The position numbers were made by a program, and so were the translations under genes. Under the pieces are notes generated by a model, which saw only the letters and a list, made by a program, of their open reading frames with translations, was not told the DNA's origin and made no database searches. This document shows, piece after piece, positions 1 through 4,840 of a DNA stretch of 5,042 nucleotides (positions are counted from its first letter, which is position 1; the number at the start of each line of letters is the position of its first letter). The stretch is from CAYWMP01 sp964459445 (GTDB lineage Bacteria; Desulfobacterota; DSM-4660; Desulfatiglandales; HGW-15), in contig CAYWMP010000256.1 in assembly GCA_964459445.1 (NCBI GenBank), positions 1 through 5,042 of the forward strand. The letters run 5' to 3'.

Positions 1-25
1 CGCTGGAGTCAGTTTTTTGATCAAA

Positions 26-45
26 CTGGCCGCTTAGGCGGCCAG
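26..45. other. GC-rich perfect hairpin near the left edge
   Basis: CTGGCCGC (26-33) and GCGGCCAG (38-45) are exact inverted complements around a TTAG loop. No T-run follows on the + strand, and on the - strand only TTTG follows, so it is not a standard intrinsic terminator. Its left arm shares bases 26-28 with a second inverted repeat, CAGTTT (10-15) with AAACTG (23-28), so the two folds exclude each other. It may mark the 3' end of a gene lying left of the window, but that gene is not visible. Confidence 0.5.
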
Positions 46-180
46 AGGCGGCGCCGAACACTGAAACCTGTAACCTCTTTTCATCCGGCATTCACAAATA
101 GCCCTTTTCTCTCCGATCCGTAGGCTCTACGAGCCGGAGGCCGAAATCTTCCGTCTTCGCTGCGCCTGCGTCATTTTCTC
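46..180. other. Non-coding stretch upstream of the regulator promoter
   Basis: I see no gene here on either strand: short frames end quickly and none has a start with a ribosome binding site. The only structure I note is a small stem GGCTC (123-127) / GAGCC (131-135) with loop TAC, possibly extended by CTCC (111-114) with GGAG (136-139). Base composition is clearly more GC-rich than the AT-rich leader that follows after about 190. Confidence 0.5.
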
Positions 181-209
181 TTGACACCCCTATTTCCTAA
201 TGCTATTAG
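181..209 (+). promoter_or_regulatory. Sigma70-type promoter with extended -10, probably for the tetR-family gene
   Basis: A perfect -35 hexamer TTGACA (181-186) is followed by a 17-base spacer and the -10 hexamer TATTAG (204-209), which matches TATAAT at four of six positions. A TG dinucleotide (201-202) one base before the -10 makes an extended -10. Transcription would start near 216 and give a leader of about 270 bases before the regulator ATG at 489. The AT-rich leader contains no credible small ORF; the only ATG (413) gives a four-codon frame. Confidence 0.6.
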
Positions 210-210
210 G
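196..210. promoter_or_regulatory. Inverted repeat over the -10 box, candidate operator
   Basis: CCTAAT (196-201) and ATTAGG (205-210) are perfect inverted arms around GCT, and they cover the entire predicted -10 element. This is a typical place for a repressor to block RNA polymerase. TetR-family proteins commonly repress their own gene, so the downstream regulator is the natural candidate ligand. The core CTAAT/ATTAG reappears in the repeats at 383-426. Confidence 0.4.
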
Positions 211-382
211 TATATTGTTTCTTGTATCCATTCATTACAATTTTTAGTCGAAATTACAAAGAGATAACAAACCTAACGACAATCATAAATATACATTTTC
301 CCTTGCTCTTTGTTAAGGAAATCCCTACCGCCAGGGAGAAAACAGTTAATCATTCATAGAATTTCGGTCCATAATTTTTTAA

Positions 383-426
383 TATCTAATTTTAATCATA
401 TCTAATTAATCTATGAATATTAGATA
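383..426. repeat. Three TATCTAAT half-sites (two direct, one inverted) in the regulator leader
   Basis: TATCTAAT occurs at 383-390 and again at 399-406, a 16-base period, and its exact complement ATTAGATA occurs at 419-426. The second and third copies form an inverted repeat with a 12-base centre. A separate 9-bp inverted pair, ATTCATAGA (352-360) and TCTATGAAT (410-418), interleaves with them. The region is very AT-rich, so some repetition is expected by chance, but the eight-base exactness and the shared CTAAT core with 196-210 suggest regulatory sites. Confidence 0.35.
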
Positions 427-488
427 GTTAAACATCCAAACCCATACCCATTTCAGAGTTTCATTTAATAAACCTCAGAGCAACCCGA

Positions 489-1160
489 ATGGCCAACAAA
501 GGCTCAAAAGAAAACACCCGCACCCGCATTATCGATTCAGCCAAAAGACTTTTCGCGGAACAGGGATACCAGAAAACTACGATTGTGGATATTTCGAGGC
601 AGGCGGGTCTATCCGAAGCGGCCCTCTATGAGTATTTCCAGGGAAAAGAGGATCTACTGCTCGCCATTCCCCAGCTCTGGGTATCCGAACTGCTGGCCGA
701 TTTAGATGAGCAGCTATTCGGTATCAAAGGGGCGGTCAATAAACTAAGAAAATTCCTATGGTGGAATCTGCGTCGTATCGAAGAGGCGCCGCTCGATGCC
801 AAGATTGTGTATCTCTTCCTCAAAACAAACGCCAAATTTATGAATACCGAAGTCTATTCCAATGTCAAAACCCTTTACTCCCATCTTCTCAACATCTTGG
901 AAGAGGGCAAACAAACCGGCGAATTGAAACAGGATCTCGATCCCTATCTGGCAAGAGATATCATCATAGGCACGATGGACCATATCGTAACACGATGGCT
1001 CCTGAGAGATATGTCCGTTCCCTTGTTCCAAAATCTGGATCAAATATTTGATCTTATGGTCAGCGCATTTACCGGCAACCATTCTCTTGGGCCGGCAGTC
1101 GATGATGTTGAAGCCGGTTTGATCCAGGAAGAAACGATAACCGAAGTCATGAAAAATTAG
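489..1160 (+). CDS. TetR/AcrR-family transcriptional regulator
   Basis: A 223-residue protein of normal TetR-family length. Residues 11-57 form the DNA-binding domain: a first helix around IIDSAKRLFAEQGY (14-27), then the helix-turn-helix TTIVDISRQAGLSEAALYEYF (30-50) and the typical GKEDLL tail (52-57). The remainder is a helical ligand-binding and dimerisation domain; its ARDIIIGTMDHIVTRWLL stretch (about 154-171) resembles FadR-like, acyl-CoA-responsive TetR members, which is inference from pattern only. The start at 489 has just a weak AGAG (477-480) as ribosome binding site, but an in-frame TAA at 429-431 with no other ATG/GTG/TTG in between leaves no better choice. The gene lies upstream of, and in the same direction as, a reductase-ferredoxin operon, and it is probably a ligand-released repressor of that operon and of itself. 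The acidic tail after residue 200 is not conserved family sequence as far as I can tell. Confidence 0.95.
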   Translation: MANKGSKENTRTRIIDSAKRLFAEQGYQKTTIVDISRQAGLSEAALYEYFQGKEDLLLAIPQLWVSELLADLDEQLFGIKGAVNKLRKFLWWNLRRIEEAPLDAKIVYLFLKTNAKFMNTEVYSNVKTLYSHLLNILEEGKQTGELKQDLDPYLARDIIIGTMDHIVTRWLLRDMSVPLFQNLDQIFDLMVSAFTGNHSLGPAVDDVEAGLIQEETITEVMKN

Positions 1161-1227
1161 GATTCCATTTTTGGCTCAGGGACGATTTTAAGATTTGGCG
1201 TAATAGTTCACAGGGACAAAATATTTG

Positions 1228-1243
1228 ACAGGATTACAGGATT
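1228..1243. repeat. Tandem duplication of ACAGGATT
   Basis: Two adjacent exact copies of ACAGGATT (1228-1235, 1236-1243), followed by AACAAG. The surrounding phrase, from TTTGACAGG (1224) to TTAACA (1242-1247), resembles short intergenic repeats I associate with metagenomic and deltaproteobacterial genomes. That resemblance is from memory and not checked. Confidence 0.4.
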
Positions 1244-1286
1244 AACAAGCTACTTTGGGTACGAATCTGGGAATCGTCAAAAAGCA

Positions 1287-1325
1287 CCGCTTAAAGCGGG
1301 GTTCCGATATGGATATTTCGGAACC
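1287..1325. other. Two adjacent hairpins in the operon upstream region
   Basis: CCGC (1287-1290) pairs with GCGG (1296-1299) around TTAAA. Immediately after it, GGTTCCGA (1300-1307) pairs perfectly with TCGGAACC (1318-1325) around a 10-base loop. Neither is followed by a T-run, so neither looks like a standard terminator. They could structure the 3' end of the regulator transcript or be a remnant of a mobile repeat. Confidence 0.4.
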
Positions 1326-1348
1326 AATGTGGTGAGCTTGAATGACAA

Positions 1349-1366
1349 TAATAAGTTAACTTATTA
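1349..1366. promoter_or_regulatory. 18-bp perfect palindrome, candidate TetR-family operator
   Basis: TAATAAGTTAACTTATTA reads identically on both strands and is centred between 1357 and 1358. TetR-family dimers usually bind palindromes of about this size. It lies in the gap between a TetR-type gene and the operon it plausibly controls, overlapping the weak -35 of the best promoter candidate there. A perfect 18-bp palindrome is unlikely by chance at a given spot, even in AT-rich DNA. Confidence 0.55.
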
Positions 1367-1390
1367 CTGCCATCAAGTGCTCCACATAAT
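1361..1390 (+). promoter_or_regulatory. Possible promoter of the reductase operon
   Basis: CATAAT (1385-1390) matches the -10 consensus at five of six positions. The best -35 is weak: TTATTA (1361-1366) with an 18-base spacer, sharing bases with the right half of the 18-bp palindrome. Transcription would start near 1397, leaving a leader of about 155 bases. A weak -35 would fit an activated or alternative-sigma promoter, so the call is tentative. Confidence 0.3.
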
Positions 1391-1422
1391 GCTTTTGGAC
1401 GACTATTCAAATAGCCGGCCAC

Positions 1423-1434
1423 CCATAATTATGG
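1423..1434. promoter_or_regulatory. 12-bp perfect palindrome downstream of the putative promoter
   Basis: CCATAATTATGG is a perfect palindrome, and the bases two positions outside it (A1421, T1436) also pair. It would lie in the 5' leader of the operon if transcription starts near 1397. It could be a second regulator site, but it is short and does not match the 18-bp palindrome. Confidence 0.3.
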
Positions 1435-1540
1435 TTTGAGAACTCTGTAGGTGGCAAATCATCCAGTCAATCATGTTGATCCTGTCTGATTATGGGAGAC
1501 TGTTACAATTCAGCAAACTTCAATATTTAGGATCTTTTAA

Positions 1541-1547
1541 AGGAGGG
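1541..1547 (+). promoter_or_regulatory. Strong ribosome binding site that fixes the reductase start
   Basis: AGGAGGG is followed by six bases and then ATG at 1554. The longer open frame beginning with ATG at 1473 has no such site, and its 27 extra residues do not look like the start of this family. The start at 1554 is therefore preferred. The adjacent in-frame TTG at 1551 is too close to the site. Confidence 0.85.
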
Positions 1548-1553
1548 ATATTG

Positions 1554-3539
1554 ATGGCAAAGCAAATTTATGATTGGGATTATTCCTCGTACCCAGGGGC
1601 AAAGGCCTATCCCCATCTGTTCAAGCCGATTCAGATTGGGAACCTCATCGTCCCCAACCGCATAAAGTATGCGGCCACCGAAGATAACTTCAATGACCAC
1701 AAAGGATTTATCACCGATGCAGATGTGGCCTACATCAAAAGTCGGGCCGAAGGGGTCGTAGGCGGGCTGTGTTTTATGCAAGGCGTTTATATGGACTCGC
1801 CCGGAAAGGGACAGGGATACGTTGGACAGGCTGCTGCATGGGACGACAAATTTATCCCCGGTTTGAAGAGAATGGCCGAGGCCATTCATTCCGAAAAGGC
1901 CGTTGCCGGGTTTCAATTGATGGATTGCGGCAGGGTCGGCGCCGTTGAGGTCGGAGCGGGTCACGGACCTTCCACCGTTCCTCAGCGCCTCAGAATCTTC
2001 AAACCCATGTTCGAAATGACAAAAGAAGAAATCAAGGAAATGATTCAACAGCACGTCGATTCCGCAAGACGAGGCGTCGAGGCCGGTTTTGACATCGTTG
2101 AGATCTCGGGAATTGTCGGATATTTGATCTCCAATTTTGTTTCCAGCTACACGAATCGCCGAACAGATGAATATGGCGGAGACATCAGGGGAAGGATGCA
2201 GGCCGTTGTCGAGATAATCCAGGGCGTAAAAGAAGTGTGCGGTCCGGATATCCCCGTGGGCATTCGTCTTTGTGCCGAAGAGTTGTTGAACGATGTTAGA
2301 GGAAATACACCCGAAGAATCCATGGAATCTTACAAGATTTCCGAAGAAGCCGGTGTCGACTACATCAGCGCAACGGCCGGTTGGCAGGAATCCATTTATC
2401 CAGTGATTAGCCGGGACATCCCCCAGGGCTCCTGGCTCCACCTCGCAAAAAGGGCCAAGGAACACGTGAACGTGCCCATCCAGATGGCCTACAGATTATT
2501 CTTGCCCCATTTCCCCAATGACGCCATCGGAAAAGAAGAACTGGATATTTGGGAGATTTGCCGGTCTATGATTGCCGACCCCTACATGCCCAAGAAGGTC
2601 CTGGAGGGGCGCGAGGAAGAAGTCAGGCACTGTGTAGCCTGCAACCTCTGTCTCGCCAGGCTATTTCGTGATGCCCCTATGACCTGCTACATCAACCCTC
2701 TGTGTGCCCATGAACATGATGAAGGTTTTATCCCAAAACCCGTTGAAGAGGATGACCAAAAAGAAGTCATGATTGTCGGCGCCGGTCCGGCAGGCCTCGA
2801 GTGCGCCTATGTGGCCGCCCAAAGGGGTCATGAGGTCCATGTCTATGACAAACGTGAAGAGCTTGGCGGCACCCTGCTTGATGCGAGCCAGGCGCCCTAT
2901 GGCGATGATGAGCTCATGACATGCGTGACCTATCAAAAAACGCTCTGTGAAAAATACGAAGTCAATTTTCATTTGGGCGAAGAGGTTACGGAAGATCTTA
3001 TCCAAGACGAAATGCCCGATACCGTGGTCCTCGCCACCGGCCCTGTCTACTCAAAACTGGAAGGTGGAGATGATAAAAACATCGTCAATGTCCTGGACGT
3101 CCTGAACGGCAAGGCTACCGTGGGCGATAACGTGATCGTTTGGGGAAATAGAAAACCCGGTATTGGTGTCGCCCTATTTCTGGCAAAACAAGGAAAGAAG
3201 GTCACCATCGTTGGGAAAGAAAAATCGGCGGGATTCGATGTGAATCCATCCTTCAAATGGCGCTACATGATCTATTTACGACAGAATGGTGTTATGGCCT
3301 ATAACGATAGCGACATTGAGGAAATTCTGGACGGTGAGATTACCGTGAAAACCTATGACGGATACCGCTTCCCTCTGAAATGCGACACAATTGTTGTAAC
3401 CGAACGAGAAAAAAACGAGAGCTTGAAGGACGTGGTACAGGGAGAAGGTATTGAAGTCTTTGTTGTTGGTGATGCTTTGGTGCCTAGGAATCTGTCTAGT
3501 GCTGTTCATGATGGATACCGGATTGGTCTTAGGATCTAA
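1554..3539 (+). CDS. OYE/2,4-dienoyl-CoA-reductase-like flavin, iron-sulfur oxidoreductase
   Basis: A 661-residue protein with the FadH/trimethylamine-dehydrogenase domain order. Residues about 20-355 are an FMN-binding TIM barrel of the Old Yellow Enzyme type (LFKPIQIGN 22-30, TDEYGGD 204-210, IADPYMPKK 340-348). Cys360, Cys363, Cys366 and Cys378 (CX2CX2CX11C) would hold a [4Fe-4S] cluster, with spacing nearer trimethylamine dehydrogenase than E. coli FadH. Residues about 404-661 are an FAD/dinucleotide-binding region with VGAGPAG (408-414) and a C-terminal VVGDA motif (637-641). Electrons would pass FAD to cluster to FMN to substrate. By alignment to E. coli FadH from memory, Tyr190 matches catalytic Tyr166, but His252 is Gln278; the QLxHxGR motif is QLMDCGR (121-127). 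The second dinucleotide motif reads GNRKPG (531-536), with Arg533 where glycine is usual. A cytoplasmic enoyl/dienoyl- or aryl-CoA reductase is likely; the substrate is unknown. First gene of the apparent operon, 13 bases before the next. Confidence 0.92.
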   Translation: MAKQIYDWDYSSYPGAKAYPHLFKPIQIGNLIVPNRIKYAATEDNFNDHKGFITDADVAYIKSRAEGVVGGLCFMQGVYMDSPGKGQGYVGQAAAWDDKFIPGLKRMAEAIHSEKAVAGFQLMDCGRVGAVEVGAGHGPSTVPQRLRIFKPMFEMTKEEIKEMIQQHVDSARRGVEAGFDIVEISGIVGYLISNFVSSYTNRRTDEYGGDIRGRMQAVVEIIQGVKEVCGPDIPVGIRLCAEELLNDVRGNTPEESMESYKISEEAGVDYISATAGWQESIYPVISRDIPQGSWLHLAKRAKEHVNVPIQMAYRLFLPHFPNDAIGKEELDIWEICRSMIADPYMPKKVLEGREEEVRHCVACNLCLARLFRDAPMTCYINPLCAHEHDEGFIPKPVEEDDQKEVMIVGAGPAGLECAYVAAQRGHEVHVYDKREELGGTLLDASQAPYGDDELMTCVTYQKTLCEKYEVNFHLGEEVTEDLIQDEMPDTVVLATGPVYSKLEGGDDKNIVNVLDVLNGKATVGDNVIVWGNRKPGIGVALFLAKQGKKVTIVGKEKSAGFDVNPSFKWRYMIYLRQNGVMAYNDSDIEEILDGEITVKTYDGYRFPLKCDTIVVTEREKNESLKDVVQGEGIEVFVVGDALVPRNLSSAVHDGYRIGLRI

Positions 3540-3552
3540 AAGGAGGTAGAAA

Positions 3553-4080
3553 ATGCCAGTCAACGCAGAAAAAGAGATTACGAAACTGTGGAGGAACCTC
3601 CATAGCGCCCAAACTGAAAATCTAAAAACCTATTATAGATGGCGCGAAGTGGCCCTTGAGTTCGCCGGGCCGGATGTGAAACCCCTGGATGTGGGGCTGA
3701 AGGCCGCTGAAATGATGGGGAAAGATATCGGTAAAACATTACTCCCTCGTCTAAACTGGCTAAAGGGGGAAGAGGGCTTTTTGATGACCCTCGGAAAGGC
3801 CCTTGCCGGCTTCTGGGTGACGGAGGGGGGACTTGCCGCCGTTGAGCCCGGTGAAAACGCCGGTGAGATACTAATCAGATGCACCAGGGATCCCTGGCCA
3901 AGTGTCGCAAAGGACTTCGGTGTCCCCATGGAAGAAGTGGCCCTGACGAAGGAACGATTTTTTCAAAGCATCCTTGAGGATGTAAACGTCTTCTTCAATA
4001 TCGAATTGAACATCGAGATGCTAAAAGCCATTCCAAGGGGACAAGGGGTCACCCTCTTGCGGCTTTATAAAGCCAATTAA
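3553..4080 (+). CDS. Conserved-looking protein of unknown function, 175 residues
   Basis: Not recognised with confidence. An AGGAGGT site (3541-3547) with a five-base spacer and its place between the reductase and a ferredoxin, 13 bases and 16 bases away, make it a real operon member. It has no signal peptide or transmembrane segment, so it is probably cytoplasmic. The first 70 residues are charged and helical, with a basic, aromatic patch KTYYRWRE (25-32). The C-terminal half has a single cysteine in IRCTRDPWP (108-116), then AKDFGVPMEEV (119-129) and a helix ending in NIELNIEMLKAIPRGQG (149-165). That layout (a Cys/Pro element, a Gly turn, a long helix, then a strand before a Pro-Gly turn) vaguely resembles the L-2-amino-thiazoline-4-carboxylate hydrolase-like family or other small-ligand-binding proteins. 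That is weak inference and no catalytic role is assigned. It could equally be an accessory or chaperone-type partner of the reductase. Confidence 0.85.
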   Translation: MPVNAEKEITKLWRNLHSAQTENLKTYYRWREVALEFAGPDVKPLDVGLKAAEMMGKDIGKTLLPRLNWLKGEEGFLMTLGKALAGFWVTEGGLAAVEPGENAGEILIRCTRDPWPSVAKDFGVPMEEVALTKERFFQSILEDVNVFFNIELNIEMLKAIPRGQGVTLLRLYKAN

Positions 4081-4096
4081 TGATAAGGAGTAAGAA

Positions 4097-4303
4097 ATGG
4101 CAGCTCAAATAGATCCAGATAAATGCAGCATGTGCGGTGGGAACACAGAGCCTCTTTGCGTTGAGGTGTGTCCCGATGAGGCCATCAGGGTGCAGGATGA
4201 AAGGGTGGTGGTCACCGAGTTCATTTGTGAGGATTGCAATGAATGCGGTTGTGTCTGCCCGGATGAAGCCATCACTGTACCGATGGATAAAGTAACCTTT
4301 TAG
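4097..4303 (+). CDS. 2[4Fe-4S] ferredoxin with an expanded first cluster motif
   Basis: A 68-residue protein with eight ligand cysteines in two sets. The first is Cys10, Cys13, Cys21, Cys25-Pro, spaced CX2CX7CX3CP, five residues longer than the usual CX2CX2CX3CP. The second is Cys44, Cys47, Cys50, Cys54-Pro with normal spacing and an extra Cys52 inside it. Both halves carry the PDEAI element after the last cysteine (26-30 and 55-59), as expected of a bacterial two-cluster ferredoxin. A loop of similar size occurs in Alvin-type ferredoxins, but from memory it is in the second motif there. AAGGAG (4085-4090) with a six-base spacer supports the start. It is probably a soluble low-potential electron carrier serving the reductase encoded two genes upstream. 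The protein is strongly acidic, which suits docking to a partner. Confidence 0.94.
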   Translation: MAAQIDPDKCSMCGGNTEPLCVEVCPDEAIRVQDERVVVTEFICEDCNECGCVCPDEAITVPMDKVTF

Positions 4304-4304
4304 A

Positions 4305-4388
4305 ATTGACAATTGAATATTGACTATTGACGAATGGGGGGAGCAAAAAGTTTGTCAAATCGTCGATAGTCATTTGTCAATCTTCAAT
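4305..4388. repeat. Inverted repeat built from ATTGACN heptamers
   Basis: The left arm (4305-4333) is four tandem heptamers ATTGACA, ATTGAAT, ATTGACT, ATTGACG plus an A. The right arm (4360-4388), read on the - strand, is ATTGAAG, ATTGACA, AATGACT, ATCGACG plus an A. The arms align in register without gaps, with six mismatches in 29 positions. The 26-base loop (4334-4359) contains a run of six G, a run of five A, and TTTGTCAAA. The element fills the gap between the ferredoxin stop (4303) and the VOC ribosome binding site. No T-run follows, so it is not a plain intrinsic terminator. It could be a dispersed palindromic element or an mRNA processing or stabilising hairpin. Confidence 0.65.
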
Positions 4389-4393
4389 TGGAT

Positions 4394-4399
4394 GGGGAG
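4394..4399 (+). promoter_or_regulatory. Ribosome binding site that fixes the VOC protein start
   Basis: GGGGAG followed by six bases and ATG at 4406. The alternative in-frame TTG at 4388 lies at the end of the inverted repeat and has no ribosome binding site of its own, so 4406 is the better start. Confidence 0.75.
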
Positions 4400-4405
4400 T
4401 GTGTC

Positions 4406-4840
4406 ATGAAAGTCAATAAAATGGATCATATCTGTATCGCGGTGAAAAACCTCGATGAAGCAAGAAAGGTTTGGGAACCTGTGCTTGGAAAATCCGAACC
4501 CGATGACGCTTACATCGATGAACCGGAAAAAATCAGGGTTGCCCGCTATTGGGTTGGGGAAGTCGGATTCGAGTTGATGGAGTCCACGACGCCGGACGGC
4601 GATGTTGCCAAGTTCATTGAAAAGAATGGTGAAGGTGTCATGCTCATCAGTTTCAATGTAGACAACACGCGTGAAGCCATTGATGAAATGAAGTCCGAAG
4701 ATTACCCCTTTATTCCGGATAAGACGGGCGAAGTCGCCAGGCCCTTTAGGAATTGCGAGTTTGCCTTTATTCATCCCAAGAAGATGAATGGCGTTCTGCT
4801 CGAACTCATAGATTATAAATGGGACGAATTAAAGAAGTAA
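4406..4840 (+). CDS. VOC-superfamily protein related to methylmalonyl-CoA epimerase, with altered metal site
   Basis: A 144-residue, probably cytoplasmic protein with two paired VOC (glyoxalase-fold) modules: KMDHICIAVKNLDEARKVWE (5-24) begins the first, and GEGVMLISFNVDNTREAIDEM (75-95) the second. IHPKKMNGVLLEL (122-134) matches the C-terminal signature of methylmalonyl-CoA epimerases. In that family the metal is held by a His near the N-terminus, a Gln or Glu mid-chain, a His in the GLHH motif and a Glu near the C-terminus. Here His8, Glu56 and Glu133 fit three of these, but the GLHH position reads GVML (77-80), so the third ligand is missing. A true epimerase is therefore doubtful; a lyase, isomerase or non-catalytic binding role on another CoA ester is possible. 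It lies 102 bases after the ferredoxin stop with the heptamer hairpin between them, and its stop overlaps the next start. Confidence 0.9.
   Translation: MKVNKMDHICIAVKNLDEARKVWEPVLGKSEPDDAYIDEPEKIRVARYWVGEVGFELMESTTPDGDVAKFIEKNGEGVMLISFNVDNTREAIDEMKSEDYPFIPDKTGEVARPFRNCEFAFIHPKKMNGVLLELIDYKWDELKK

Larger units (their letters stand above)
1161..1553. other. 393-base non-coding gap between regulator and operon
   Basis: No gene is supported here on either strand. The gap holds, in order: a tandem 8-bp duplication (1228-1243), two consecutive hairpins (1287-1325), an 18-bp palindrome (1349-1366), a possible promoter (1361-1390), a 12-bp palindrome (1423-1434) and the ribosome binding site of the reductase (1541-1547). 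No clear intrinsic terminator follows the regulator, so read-through from it cannot be excluded. Confidence 0.6.

Noticed and set aside
2..37. C-terminal end of an upstream gene (frame ending at TAG 35-37)
   Set aside because: Only eleven codons are visible, the stop lies inside a hairpin, and a competing frame stays open to 123; too little to support a gene.
26..45. Intrinsic terminator
   Set aside because: The stem is good, but no T-run follows on either strand.
626..1082. Open frames in other phases across the regulator gene
   Set aside because: They overlap a clear TetR-family coding region and show no motif or ribosome binding site.
1225..1254. TTGACA at 1225-1230 as the operon promoter
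   Set aside because: No acceptable -10 hexamer lies 16-19 bases downstream (AGCTAC or GCTACT), and the TTGACA belongs to the repeat-like phrase.
1473..1553. N-terminal extension of the reductase from ATG 1473
   Set aside because: No ribosome binding site at 1473, the extra residues do not match the family start, and a strong AGGAGGG site serves ATG 1554.
1527..2465. 312-residue open frame on the - strand
   Set aside because: It lies wholly opposite the reductase, whose domains are clear, and its translation has no recognisable motif.
4306..4350. TTGACA/TTGACT/TTGACG copies as internal promoter -35 boxes
   Set aside because: They are products of the heptamer array, and none of the 17-base-spaced positions checked has a -10-like hexamer.
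4388..4405. TTG start at 4388 for the VOC protein
   Set aside because: The codon is the last bases of the inverted repeat with no ribosome binding site; GGGGAG with ATG 4406 is better, and the VOC fold starts just after it.
4370..4774. 134-residue open frame on the - strand opposite the VOC gene
   Set aside because: The + strand frame has clear VOC signatures; the reverse frame has none.
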